Assembly: GCA_947589225.1 (NCBI GenBank)
Contig: CANQBC010000002.1
Coordinates: 62,001-126,000 of the forward strand
Direction of reading: 5' to 3'
From: an uncultured Oscillospiraceae bacterium
GTDB lineage: Bacteria; Bacillota; Clostridia; Oscillospirales; Oscillospiraceae
Length of the DNA: 64,000 nt
Each line of letters starts with the position of its first letter. Position 1 is the stretch's first letter. Shown piece by piece: positions 41,267 through 50,029 of the stretch. The translations under genes were made by a program, and so were the position numbers. A model generated the notes under the pieces. That model had not been told where the DNA came from, made no database searches, and worked only from the letters and a program-made list of their open reading frames with translations.

Positions 41267-42577
41267 ATGATAGATATACGGCTTATACGCGAGAACCCCG
41301 ACCTGGTGCGGGATAACATCAGGAAAAAATTCCAGGACGCCAAGCTGCCGCTTGTCGACGAGGCCATGAGGCTCGACCGGGCCAACCGCGCCGCCATCAA
41401 CGAGGCCAGCGAGCTGCGGGCAAAGCGCAACAGCCTTTCAAAACAGATCGGTATGCTCATGGGCCAGGCGAAAAAAGACCCCGCCAAGGCCGCCGAGGCC
41501 GAGAAGATCAAGGCGGAGGTCAAGGCGGACGGCGAGCGCCTGGCGGAGCTTGAACAGCTCGAGGACAAGTATAAGGCGGAGCTTCGCGCCGTGATGATGC
41601 AGATCCCCCAGATCATCGACCCCTCCGTGCCCATCGGGCCGGACGACAGCGCCAACGTGGAGATCCAGCGTTTCGGCGAGGCGAAGGTTCCCGATTTTGA
41701 GGTGCCCTACCACACCGAGCTTATGGAGCGCTTCGGCGGCATTGACCTGGACGCCGCCCGCGACGTGGCCGGGAGCGGTTTTTATTATCTCATCGGCGAC
41801 ATCGCACGCCTCCACGAGGCGGTGCTGGCCTACGCCCGGGACTTCATGATCGGCAAGGGCTTCACGTACATGATCCCGCCCTATATGATGCACGGGGCCA
41901 TCGTGGAGGGCGTCATGTCCCAGAGCGACATGGACGCCATGATGTACAAGATCGAGGGGGAGGATCTCTACCTCATCGGAACCTCGGAGCACTCCATGAT
42001 CGGCCGGTATATCAACCGGCTCATCCCCGCCGAGACGCTCCCCCACACCCTCACCAGCTATTCCCCCTGCTTCCGCAAGGAAAAGGGATCCCACGGCATC
42101 GAGGAGCGGGGCGTTTACCGCATTCACCAGTTTGAAAAACAGGAGATGATCGTGGTCTGCCGCCCGGAGGAGTCCATGGACTGGTACGAGAAGCTCTGGC
42201 GCTACTCCGTGGAGCTGTTCAGGAGCATGGACATCCCCGTCCGGCAGCTGGAGTGCTGCTCCGGGGATCTGGCCGATTTGAAGGTCAAATCCTGCGACAT
42301 CGAGGCGTGGAGTCCCCGCCAGCAGAAGTACTTCGAGGTCTGCTCCTGCTCCAACCTGGGGGACGCCCAGGCCCGGCGGCTGAACATCCGCTTCAAGGAC
42401 GCGGACGGGAAGATCAGCCTCGCCCACACCCTGAACAACACCTGCGTGGCGCCCCCCCGGATGCTCATCGCCCTTCTGGAGAACAACCTTCAGGCCGACG
42501 GAAGCGTGACCATTCCGGAAGTGCTCCGTCCCTACATGGGCGGAAAGGAGAGGCTGGAAAAAGCCCCGGCCGTGTGA
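41267..42577 (+). CDS. serS: Seryl-tRNA synthetase
   Basis: The 436-residue class II synthetase has an N-terminal antiparallel coiled-coil tRNA-binding arm (about 30-110, rich in Lys and Glu), then the catalytic core: motif 2 SYSPCFRKEKGSHGIEERGVYRIHQFEKQEM and motif 3 NNTCVAPPRMLIALLENN with TSEHSM before it. It charges tRNA-Ser with serine. There is no room for a T-box leader (16 bases after the previous gene), so control is likely constitutive. Length is normal (~425). Confidence 0.98.
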   Translation: MIDIRLIRENPDLVRDNIRKKFQDAKLPLVDEAMRLDRANRAAINEASELRAKRNSLSKQIGMLMGQAKKDPAKAAEAEKIKAEVKADGERLAELEQLEDKYKAELRAVMMQIPQIIDPSVPIGPDDSANVEIQRFGEAKVPDFEVPYHTELMERFGGIDLDAARDVAGSGFYYLIGDIARLHEAVLAYARDFMIGKGFTYMIPPYMMHGAIVEGVMSQSDMDAMMYKIEGEDLYLIGTSEHSMIGRYINRLIPAETLPHTLTSYSPCFRKEKGSHGIEERGVYRIHQFEKQEMIVVCRPEESMDWYEKLWRYSVELFRSMDIPVRQLECCSGDLADLKVKSCDIEAWSPRQQKYFEVCSCSNLGDAQARRLNIRFKDADGKISLAHTLNNTCVAPPRMLIALLENNLQADGSVTIPEVLRPYMGGKERLEKAPAV

Positions 42578-42672
42578 CCCTTCCGTCACGGGAAAAGCCC
42601 GTGGCAGCTCCCCCGAGGGGGAATTTACAAAGGTCTATATTTATATAATTTTTATATAAGGAGGATTTTTAA

Positions 42673-42987
42673 ATGAAAGCGATCTGGAAGATTCTCATTG
42701 GTGCGGCGGCGGTAGCGGCGGTGACGCCCTACGAGGTCAAGCGCGACGAGGAGACCGGCGAGGTCAGGATCAAAGCCGCGACCTGGGCCGGTACCTACAC
42801 CAAAAACGGAGGCGACAGCAACCTCACCCTGAAGCTTCTCCCCGGTCTGAGGAAGGACACCGCGTGCCGGTGCTGTGATGAAGAGTGCGACAGTGGGGAC
42901 GAGTGCCGCTGCGAGACCGAGGACGAAACCGACTGCATCACGATCGAGGTCGACGACGGCGAGAGTGAGCCCAAGCCAGAGGAATAA
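42673..42987 (+). CDS. Small Cys-rich acidic protein, unknown function
   Basis: The 104-residue protein is preceded by a perfect AAGGAGG. A short hydrophobic N-terminus (MKAIWKILIGAAAVAAVTPY) could be a membrane anchor or uncleaved signal. A beta-like middle follows, then a cluster of seven Cys (CRCCDEEC, CRC and DC) between residues ~64 and ~90 and a strongly acidic tail. The Cys/Asp/Glu cluster suggests metal binding or disulfides. I do not recognise a family. It lies 11 bases upstream of mscL and is probably co-transcribed. Confidence 0.7.
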   Translation: MKAIWKILIGAAAVAAVTPYEVKRDEETGEVRIKAATWAGTYTKNGGDSNLTLKLLPGLRKDTACRCCDEECDSGDECRCETEDETDCITIEVDDGESEPKPEE

Positions 42988-42998
42988 AGGAGATCTCA

Positions 42999-43436
42999 AT
43001 GAAAAAATTTTTTAAAGAGTTCAGGGAGTTCATAAACAAGGGCAACGTGCTGGGTCTGGCCGTCGGCGTCATTATCGGCGGCGCTTTCAGCACCATCACC
43101 ACGAGCCTCACCAACGACATCATCATGCCCATCGTGTCCATATTCCTGGGCGGCGTGGATTTCTCCTCCATGACGCTGAAGCTCCCCACCTTCTACAAGC
43201 TGGCGGCGGACGCGGCGCCCAACACCCTAAATTATGGCAACTTCATATCCGCCGTCATAAACTTCCTCATCCTGGCCCTGGTGGTATTCTGCATCATGAA
43301 GGCTTTCAATTCCGCCGCCGACAAGGCGAAGAAGAAAAAGGAGACGCCCCCGGCGCCTCCCGCTCCCCCCGAGCCCAGCGCCGAGGAGAAGCTGCTCACC
43401 GAGATCCGCGACCTTTTGAAGGCGCAGCAGAAATAA
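42999..43436 (+). CDS. mscL: Large-conductance mechanosensitive channel MscL
   Basis: The 145-residue protein has the amphipathic N-terminus KKFFKEFREFINKGNVLGLAVGVIIGGAFSTITTSL, the pore-lining helix with the GxxxG-like Gly/Ala pattern, an extracellular loop, a second helix (FISAVINFLILALVVFCIMKAF) and a cytoplasmic charged helix ending the protein. It forms a pentameric emergency valve that opens under membrane tension at osmotic downshock. AAAGGAG precedes the ATG. Confidence 0.97.
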   Translation: MKKFFKEFREFINKGNVLGLAVGVIIGGAFSTITTSLTNDIIMPIVSIFLGGVDFSSMTLKLPTFYKLAADAAPNTLNYGNFISAVINFLILALVVFCIMKAFNSAADKAKKKKETPPAPPAPPEPSAEEKLLTEIRDLLKAQQK

Positions 43437-43437
43437 G

Positions 43438-44145
43438 ATGCTGGAGGATATTCTTGCCGGGGGCGCAAACGCCCTCGGCATCTCCCTGCCCGAGGGGGCG
43501 CTGACACAATACAGGATCTACCTGGACGCCCTGCTCTCGGTGAACGCGGAGTTTAATCTGACGGCCATCGAGGATGAGGATCAGGCGGCGCGCCTCCACT
43601 TTCTGGACGCGCTGGGGCTGGCGTCCCGCTTTGACCTGGGGGCGAGCTCCGTCATCGACGTGGGCGCCGGCGGGGGAATACCCGGTCTGGCGCTGAAGAT
43701 CGCGGCGCCGGACATCCAGCTTACGCTGCTGGACGCCATGGCCAAGAAGGTGGGCTTCCTCTCCGAGGCAGCGGGGCTGCTTGGGCTGCCCGCCCGGTGC
43801 GTCTGGGGCAGGGCGGAGGAGCTGGGCCGGGCGCCTGAGTACCGGGAGCGGTTCGACGTGGCCGTGTCCCGGGCGGTGGCAAGGCTCAACTCCCTGGCGG
43901 AGCTGTGTATGCCCTTTGTGAAGGTGGGCGGGCACTTTTTGGCCATGAAGGCCGCGGACTCGGACAGCGAGATCGCGGAGGCGGAGACCGCCGTTGAAAA
44001 GCTGGGCGGAAGGCTTGCTGATATACGGGAATACACCATACCGGGGACGGACATTATCCGCCGGGTGGCGGTCGTTGAAAAGACCGCCCCCACCCCCGCC
44101 CCTTACCCCCGCCGCTGGGCGGCGATCCAGAAAAGGCCCCTGTAA
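43438..44145 (+). CDS. rsmG: 16S rRNA (guanine527-N7)-methyltransferase RsmG
   Basis: This 235-residue class I methyltransferase has SAM motif I VIDVGAGGGIPGLALKI, the N-terminal FNLTAI-(E)-LHFLDAL signature and RFDVAVSRAVARL in the catalytic region. It makes m7G527 in 16S rRNA; loss gives low-level streptomycin resistance in several bacteria. It starts two bases after the mscL stop. In Bacillus the gene adjoins soj-spo0J near the origin; here parAB lies 3-4 kb upstream, an altered version of that neighbourhood. Confidence 0.96.
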   Translation: MLEDILAGGANALGISLPEGALTQYRIYLDALLSVNAEFNLTAIEDEDQAARLHFLDALGLASRFDLGASSVIDVGAGGGIPGLALKIAAPDIQLTLLDAMAKKVGFLSEAAGLLGLPARCVWGRAEELGRAPEYRERFDVAVSRAVARLNSLAELCMPFVKVGGHFLAMKAADSDSEIAEAETAVEKLGGRLADIREYTIPGTDIIRRVAVVEKTAPTPAPYPRRWAAIQKRPL

Positions 44146-44183
44146 AAGGCGCGGCGAAGCCGCGATCAAATACCGTCGAATAC

Positions 44184-44204
44184 CCCCGATACACTGTATC
44201 GGGG
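44184..44204 (+). other. Hairpin between rsmG and mfd
   Basis: A perfect 9-bp stem, CCCCGATAC (44184-44192) pairing with 44196-44204, has a 3-base loop and is followed by CCTTTCGG. There is no T-tract, so it is probably an RNA-processing or stability element within an rsmG-mfd transcript. Confidence 0.4.
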
Positions 44205-44227
44205 CCTTTCGGCGTGGAGTGAGTGAT

Positions 44228-47200
44228 ATGGAAATATTGACCAAGTCCATCATGAACGAGGAATCCGTGCAGCGGATCCTCACAGCCATAGAGGCGGGCA
44301 GGTGCCCTGCGCTTTTGAGCGGAGCGGGGGCGCTGCCTCGGGCCCACGCGGCGGCGGCGGTATACGCCTCCACCGGGCGGCCCATGGTAGCCATATGCGC
44401 CGACGAGGGGGAGGCCAAACGGATGGCCGAGGATCTTCTGGGCTTTACGGGCGTCTCCCCGGCGGTGCTGACGGGGCGGGACTTCGTCTTTTACAACGCC
44501 GAGGGCGTGTCCAGGGACGGGGAGCGGGCCAGGATCGCCGCCCTCCGGCGGCTCACGGCGGAGGAGCGGGTCATCGCGGTGACCACCCCCGACGCGCTGA
44601 TGCTCCGCACCATGCCGCCGGACGTGCTGGAGGCGCTGACCGTGGAGCTGAGATGCGGCGGGACCGTCGAGCCGGAGGCGCTCATCCGGCGGCTTGTGGA
44701 GGCCGGGTACGAGCGGACGAGCCAGGTGGAGGGGGTGGGCCAGTTTGCCCTGCGGGGCGGGATCCTGGACATCTACTCCCCGGCGGGGGAACTCCCCGTC
44801 CGATGCGAGTTCTGGGGGGACGAGATCGACTCCATGGGCACCTTTGACGTGTCCAGCCAGCGGCGCATCGAGAACATCGACGCCTGCCTCATCCTCCCCG
44901 CCAGGGAGACGCCGGTGACGGCGGCCAAGGGCGGCACGGAGGGGCTGGCCGGGCGCATGGACGCCTTCGGCAAGCGGCTCATGAAGAAAAAGAGCGTCAA
45001 GCGGGAGCTTTTGGAGAACGTGCTGGCGGACCTCAACCGGGTGAAGGACGGGCGGGGGCTTCCGGCGTCCGACCGCTATCTGGACCTGCTGTACGAGCCG
45101 GCCACGGCCCTGGACTACATCCCCCAGGACGCGGTGGTGGTGATGTGCGAGCCGTCGCGCCTCTCTGAGCGGGCGAAAAACTTCACCTGGCAGCTGGGAC
45201 AGGACCTGACAAGCCTCAAGGAGGGAAACGTCACCGACGGCGGCCCGGAGCGGTTCATCGAGGCGTGGGAGTCGGTGACCGAGCGGCTTTCGGATTTCCC
45301 GGTGGTGATGATGGCCTCCTTCACCGCCTCCCAGTACCCGCTGCGACCCAGGACGCTGGCGACCCTCACCGCCAAGCAGCTTCCCAGCTACGGCGGGAGT
45401 CTGGAGACGGCGGCCAGCGACATCGCCCACTACAAAAAGACGGGCTACCGCGTGGTGGTGCTCACCCGCGACAAGCGCCGGGGGGAGATCCTTCACGACT
45501 TTTTGGAGAAGAAGGGCGTGGCCTCCGCCTACGACTTCGCCCTTGAGGCCCTGCCGGAGAAGGGCCGGTGCGCCATCGCCGTGGGGGCGCTGAGCGCGGG
45601 ACTTGAGTACCCCGGCATGAAGCTGGCGGTCATCACCGAAGGACAGCTCAGCCAGGGCCTCTTCCGGCGGAGGGTGAAAAAGAAGCTCCCGGCGGGGCGG
45701 CAGAAGCTGGACAGCTTCACCGACCTCTCCCCCGGAGATCTGGTGGTACACGAGGCCTACGGCATCGGGCGCTTTGCCGGGATGGTGAAGCGCGAGGTGG
45801 ACGGGGCCATGAAGGACTACATCAAGATCGCCTACGCCGGCACGGACAGCCTCTACATCCCGGCCACGCAGCTGGATATGGTGTCCAAGTACATCGGGGC
45901 CGGGGAGGACGCGCCGGTGAAGCTTTCCAAATTGGGCGGCACGGACTGGGCGCGGGCCAAGACCAAGGCCCGCGCGGCGGTGAAGGACCTGGCGGACGGC
46001 CTCCTGGCCCTGCAGGCCGAGCGGCAGAAAGCGACAGGCTACGCCTTCTCCCCGGACACCCCCTGGCAGCGGGAGTTTGAGGACAACTTCGAGTATCAGG
46101 AGACGGACGACCAGCTCCGGGCCATCCGGGAGATCAAGGCGGATATGGAAAACCCCGTGCCCATGGACAGGCTTCTGTGCGGGGACGTGGGCTACGGCAA
46201 GACCGAGGTGGCCCTCCGGGCCGTGATGAAGTGCGTCATGGACGGAAAACAGGCGGCCATCCTCGTGCCCACCACGGTGCTGGCCCAACAGCACTATCAG
46301 ACGGCGGCCCGGCGCTTTGACGGCTTCCCCGTGAGCATCGAGGTCCTGAGCCGCTTCCGCTCCCCCTCCCAGACGAAAAAGGCCCTTCAGGGGCTGGAGG
46401 ACGGGACGGTGGACATCGTCATCGGCACCCACAAGCTTTTGCAGAAGGACGTGCGTTTTAAAAAGTTGGGCCTTCTGGTGGTGGACGAGGAGCAGCGGTT
46501 CGGCGTCCAGCACAAGGAGCGGCTCAAGGAGCTGGCCAGAAAGGTGGACGTGCTGACCCTGTCGGCCACGCCCATCCCCCGGACCCTCAACATGGCCCTC
46601 TCCGGTGTGCGGGATATGTCCACCATCGAGGAGCCGCCCTCCGACCGCCAGCCGGTGCAGACCTACGTGATGGAGCACGACTGGGGGGTGCTGGCGGACG
46701 CCATGCGCCGGGAGATCAGCCGGGGCGGGCAGGTCTACTACCTCCACAACCGGGTGGACAACATCGAGCACACCGCCATGAAGATCCGGGAGCTTGTGGA
46801 GGGCGTCAACATCGCCGTGGCCCACGGGAAGATGGACGAGGAACAGCTCGGCGCCGTGATGGAGGCCATGCAGGCGGGGGAGATCCAGATCCTGGTCTGC
46901 ACCACCATCATCGAGACGGGCATCGACATCCCCAACGTCAACACTCTCATCATCGAGGACGCGGACAAGATGGGCCTGGCGCAGCTCCATCAGATCCGCG
47001 GGCGCGTGGGGCGCTCGAGCCGCCGTGCCTTCGCCTACTTCACCTTCCGGCGGGACAAGGTGCTCACCGAGGTGGCGGAGAAGCGTCTTTCCGCCATCCG
47101 GGAATTTGCGGAGTTCAATTCCGGCTTCAAGATCGCCATGCGGGACCTGGAGATCCGGGGCGCAGGGAACCTTCTGGGGGCGGAGCAGTCCGGCCACATG

Positions 47201-47719
47201 ATGAGCGTAGGGTACGATATGTACCTGAAGCTCTTGGAGGAGGCCGTCCACCAGGAGAAGGGCGAGAAGGTCCCCGAAAAGCCGGGGTGCGCGGCGGACC
47301 TGGCGGTGTCCGCCAACATCCCGGAGTCCTACGTCCAGAGCGCCGAACAGCGCATGGACCTCTACCGGCGCATCGCCCACATCCGCTCGGAGGAGGACGC
47401 GGACGACATGACCGACGAGCTTATCGACCGCTTCGGCGACCCGCCCCCGGAGGTCAACTCCCTCATCCACATCGCCCTTCTGCGGGGCGAGGCGGCGGAC
47501 ACGGGCATCTCGGAGATCGCCCAGAAGCAGGGCCGGCTCATCTTCTCCATCCGGGAGTTTGAGATGGACCGGGTCAGCAGGCTCTACGCTCTGCCCTTCT
47601 ACAAGGGGCGGATCAAGATCGAGGCCGGGCTGAAGCCGGCCATCTCCCTGAAGCTCCGGGAGGGCGAGCGGCCCCTGGGGGCGGCGGTGACCTTCGTTCG
47701 GGACTACAAAAGCGCCTGA
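44228..47719 (+). CDS. mfd: Transcription-repair coupling factor Mfd
   Basis: I choose ATG 44228 (MEILTKSIMNEESVQ), with GGAG upstream, giving 1163 residues (family ~1150). Domains in order are a UvrB-like N-terminal module (residues ~1-500) with GQFALRGGILDIYSP, the RNA-polymerase-interacting CarD-like domain (PGDLVVHEAYGIGRFAGMVKREVDG), and the RecG-like translocase with Walker A CGDVGYGKTEVA, Walker B VVDEEQRFG and motif VI QIRGRVGRSSR. A C-terminal regulatory domain follows. It removes polymerase stalled at lesions and recruits UvrA. The long open frame on the opposite strand is a shadow. Confidence 0.98.
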   Translation: MEILTKSIMNEESVQRILTAIEAGRCPALLSGAGALPRAHAAAAVYASTGRPMVAICADEGEAKRMAEDLLGFTGVSPAVLTGRDFVFYNAEGVSRDGERARIAALRRLTAEERVIAVTTPDALMLRTMPPDVLEALTVELRCGGTVEPEALIRRLVEAGYERTSQVEGVGQFALRGGILDIYSPAGELPVRCEFWGDEIDSMGTFDVSSQRRIENIDACLILPARETPVTAAKGGTEGLAGRMDAFGKRLMKKKSVKRELLENVLADLNRVKDGRGLPASDRYLDLLYEPATALDYIPQDAVVVMCEPSRLSERAKNFTWQLGQDLTSLKEGNVTDGGPERFIEAWESVTERLSDFPVVMMASFTASQYPLRPRTLATLTAKQLPSYGGSLETAASDIAHYKKTGYRVVVLTRDKRRGEILHDFLEKKGVASAYDFALEALPEKGRCAIAVGALSAGLEYPGMKLAVITEGQLSQGLFRRRVKKKLPAGRQKLDSFTDLSPGDLVVHEAYGIGRFAGMVKREVDGAMKDYIKIAYAGTDSLYIPATQLDMVSKYIGAGEDAPVKLSKLGGTDWARAKTKARAAVKDLADGLLALQAERQKATGYAFSPDTPWQREFEDNFEYQETDDQLRAIREIKADMENPVPMDRLLCGDVGYGKTEVALRAVMKCVMDGKQAAILVPTTVLAQQHYQTAARRFDGFPVSIEVLSRFRSPSQTKKALQGLEDGTVDIVIGTHKLLQKDVRFKKLGLLVVDEEQRFGVQHKERLKELARKVDVLTLSATPIPRTLNMALSGVRDMSTIEEPPSDRQPVQTYVMEHDWGVLADAMRREISRGGQVYYLHNRVDNIEHTAMKIRELVEGVNIAVAHGKMDEEQLGAVMEAMQAGEIQILVCTTIIETGIDIPNVNTLIIEDADKMGLAQLHQIRGRVGRSSRRAFAYFTFRRDKVLTEVAEKRLSAIREFAEFNSGFKIAMRDLEIRGAGNLLGAEQSGHMMSVGYDMYLKLLEEAVHQEKGEKVPEKPGCAADLAVSANIPESYVQSAEQRMDLYRRIAHIRSEEDADDMTDELIDRFGDPPPEVNSLIHIALLRGEAADTGISEIAQKQGRLIFSIREFEMDRVSRLYALPFYKGRIKIEAGLKPAISLKLREGERPLGAAVTFVRDYKSA

Positions 47720-47725
47720 GAGGGC

Positions 47726-47764
47726 AAAAATCCCCTGCGGCCATGGCGGCGGCAGGGGATTTTT
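47726..47764. terminator. Bidirectional terminator between mfd and GNAT gene
   Basis: AAAAATCCCCTGC (47726-47738) pairs with GCAGGGGATTTTT (47752-47764), with A-rich and T-rich flanks on both sides, serving the two convergent genes. Confidence 0.88.
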
Positions 47765-47785
47765 TGGTCCGGCGCGGGGGATCGT

Positions 47786-48355
47786 TTATTTTTCGGACAC
47801 GCGCGGCTCCATCTGGCGCGGGGCGGCGGGGTTAAAGAGGATGGTCTCTATGGCGGTGGCGCGCCCGCCGCCGGGGAGGGTCACCGGGCTTTGCGAAAAG
47901 GGGGTGAAGCCCAGCTTTTCGTGGAGCGCCCGGGAGGGGGCGTTGAAATCGAAGTATCCCGAGCTTATATAGTCGACGCCCCGGTGGTTGAAGAGGTAGT
48001 CGATGGTGGCGGAAAGGGCCTCCAGCGCGATGCCCTGCCGCCAGTGCTCCTTGGCCACACAGAAGCTCAGCGCCCGGCCCGTCAGGCCCTGAAGCTCCGG
48101 CTCGCCGGAGACGGAGGGGAAGTTGTACACCAGCAGGTGGCCCACGCAGCGGCCCTCCTCCCGCAGGACAATGGCGTAAAAACGCTTTTCATGGTTCATC
48201 AGCCATTCGAAAGCGTTTTCGGCCTCCTCCGGCGTGCCGTACGCCTCCGTTCCGCGCATACGGCAGCTCTCGGCGTCCGTGGCGTACCGAAGCCAGTCCG
48301 GAAAGTCCCCGTCCGTCATCCGCCGGATCGTCAGACCGCGCGTCTCAAGGTACAT
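47786..48355 (-). CDS. GNAT family N-acetyltransferase
   Basis: The 189-residue protein is of the RimJ/RimL-like GNAT subfamily: N-terminal LETRGLTIRRMTDGDF, the beta4 core LSFCVAKEHWRQGIALEALSATIDYLF with an acetyl-CoA pyrophosphate-binding QGIA-like loop, and FNAPSRALHEKLGF near the C-terminus. The substrate could be a protein N-terminus, an antibiotic or a small amine; sequence does not decide. AAGGAGG precedes the ATG. It is monocistronic with its own promoter. Confidence 0.88.
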   Translation of the reverse strand: MYLETRGLTIRRMTDGDFPDWLRYATDAESCRMRGTEAYGTPEEAENAFEWLMNHEKRFYAIVLREEGRCVGHLLVYNFPSVSGEPELQGLTGRALSFCVAKEHWRQGIALEALSATIDYLFNHRGVDYISSGYFDFNAPSRALHEKLGFTPFSQSPVTLPGGGRATAIETILFNPAAPRQMEPRVSEK

Positions 48356-48393
48356 CGGTTCTCCTCCTTCCTCATTATTTCATAATTCGCATT

Positions 48394-48422
48394 ATTTTAT
48401 CATTTGCCGTGACCCGTGTCAA
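48394..48422 (-). promoter_or_regulatory. Promoter of GNAT gene
   Basis: On the minus strand, a perfect TTGACA (48417-48422) and TAAAAT (48394-48399) are spaced by 17 bases. Confidence 0.75.
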
Positions 48423-48523
48423 CGAAGAGAAAGCCGTTTTATGAAAAATTTACAAAATTATTTGTTTCCCTCCCCGGCAAAAATATTGCTGACAAAATGC
48501 TTTGAGACGAGGCGGGTGATCAC

Positions 48524-50029
48524 ATGATGAGAGGACGAAGCGCGGCCCCGGCGGAGCCGGAGATCTCCCCGGACGCGACTGTATCGGTGGCGGCGCTGGA
48601 GGAGGTATACAAGGACTGCTACGACTTCGAGTCCCGGGATCTTCACATCGGAGGGGACGTCAGGCGCAAGGCGCGGCTTTGCTTTATTGACGGGCTGGTG
48701 TCAGGCTCCGATGTGGCGGAGCAGGTCATAAAGCCGCTGACAGACCCGGAGAGGTTCGGGGCGGTGACGGATATGAAGAGCGTCATAGCCATGCTCCTGG
48801 GCGGGTCGGTGTACGTCTACACCGCCAAGAGCCGGACAAAGCTGGGGGAGCTGGCGGAGGATCTCCTCAACGGGTTCTGCGCCCTTATCTTTGACGCGGA
48901 GAGGACGGCGGTGACCTTTGAAGTCAAGAGCCAGCAGCGCAGGAGCGTGGAGGCCCCCAAGGAGGAGAAGGTGGTCAAGGGCGCCAAGGACGCCTTTGTG
49001 GAGACCATGAAGGTCAACACCACCCTGGTGCGGCGAAAGCTGCGGAACACGCACCTGAAGATCAGGCAGTATAAGCTGGGATCCCGCGCGGACACGGCGG
49101 CGGCGCTCATCTATATCGAAGGCTTCACCAACGAGGGGATCGTGGCCGAGGCGGAACGGCGGCTCTCCGGGATCAGGACGGAGGGGGCGCTCACCTCGGC
49201 GGTCATCGAGGAAAACATTGTGGACAATCCCCACTCTCCCTTCCCGCAGGTGATCTCCACGGAGCGCTCGGACAAATTCTGCATGAACATTCTTGAAGGG
49301 CGCGTGGGGATCCTGGTGGACGGCCTTCCCCTGGGCTTTCTGGCGCCGGGAACCTTTTCCCAGTTTATGAAGGTGCCGGAGGATCATTCCGGGCACTTCA
49401 TCGTGGCCTCCGCCCTGACGCTGCTCCGCTACTTCTCCGTGGCTCTGACGCTTCTGGCGCCGGCCTTTTACGTGGCGGTGGCCATGTACCATCAGGAGAT
49501 GATCCCCACCAGGCTCATGCAGTCCATGATAGAGGCAAAGCAGCAGGTGCCCTTTCCCACGGCGGCGGAGGTCATTATGATGCTCCTGGCCTTTGAGCTT
49601 TTGCAGGAGGCGGGGATCCGGCTCCCGAGTCCCATAGGGGAGACGGTCAGCATCATCGGGGCGCTGATCGTGGGACAGTCGGCGGTGGAGGCCAGCGTGG
49701 TGTCGCCGGTGGTGGTCGTGGTCATAGCGCTGGCGGGCATCGCCGGGTACACCATGCCCAACCAGGATATGGGGTCGGCCCTGCGGCTGTGCCGGTTTTT
49801 CCTGGTGCTGGCGGCCATCGGCTTTGGTATGTTCGGCGTGGCGCTGGGATGCGCGGTGCTTCTCTATCACCTTTCAAGCCTTGAGAGCTTCGGCGTGCCC
49901 TACATGACGCCCTTTGCCGGCGGCGAGGGCCAGCACCTGTCCAGGGCGCTTCTGCGGCACAGCATGACGGACAAAAAGGACCGGGAGCCGGAGCTGAAAA
50001 CCGGCGACGGCGGGGAGGCGAAGCTGTGA
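48524..50029 (+). CDS. gerAA: Spore germination receptor subunit GerAA family
   Basis: The 501-residue A subunit of a Ger-type germinant receptor has an N-terminal cytoplasmic region (1-~285) with RDLHIGGDVRRKARLCFIDGLVSG and YIEGFTNEGIVAEAERRL, the VLVDGLPLGFLAPGTF-like ILVDGLPLGFLAPG, then about five membrane helices (~290-480) including PSPIGETVSIIGALIVGQSAVEASVVSP. It sits in the inner spore membrane and forms an oligomeric nutrient-gated ion channel. It overlaps gerAC by 4 bases (GTGA). No clear sigma-G promoter is visible in 48423-48523. The germinant is unknown. Confidence 0.95.
   Translation: MMRGRSAAPAEPEISPDATVSVAALEEVYKDCYDFESRDLHIGGDVRRKARLCFIDGLVSGSDVAEQVIKPLTDPERFGAVTDMKSVIAMLLGGSVYVYTAKSRTKLGELAEDLLNGFCALIFDAERTAVTFEVKSQQRRSVEAPKEEKVVKGAKDAFVETMKVNTTLVRRKLRNTHLKIRQYKLGSRADTAAALIYIEGFTNEGIVAEAERRLSGIRTEGALTSAVIEENIVDNPHSPFPQVISTERSDKFCMNILEGRVGILVDGLPLGFLAPGTFSQFMKVPEDHSGHFIVASALTLLRYFSVALTLLAPAFYVAVAMYHQEMIPTRLMQSMIEAKQQVPFPTAAEVIMMLLAFELLQEAGIRLPSPIGETVSIIGALIVGQSAVEASVVSPVVVVVIALAGIAGYTMPNQDMGSALRLCRFFLVLAAIGFGMFGVALGCAVLLYHLSSLESFGVPYMTPFAGGEGQHLSRALLRHSMTDKKDREPELKTGDGGEAKL

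Noticed and set aside
42620..42650. Promoter for the Cys-rich small gene
   Set aside because: TATAAT is present at 42644 but the TTTACA upstream is only 14 bases away, too close to support.
44054..47470. Minus-strand open frame of over 1100 codons opposite mfd
   Set aside because: It is a shadow of mfd, rich in His/Leu/Gly/Arg, with no motif. Mfd itself is complete and unmistakable.
48423..48523. Sigma-G promoter for the ger operon
   Set aside because: I could not find a TGAATA/CATACTA pair with correct spacing; the region is AT-rich with only chance partial matches.
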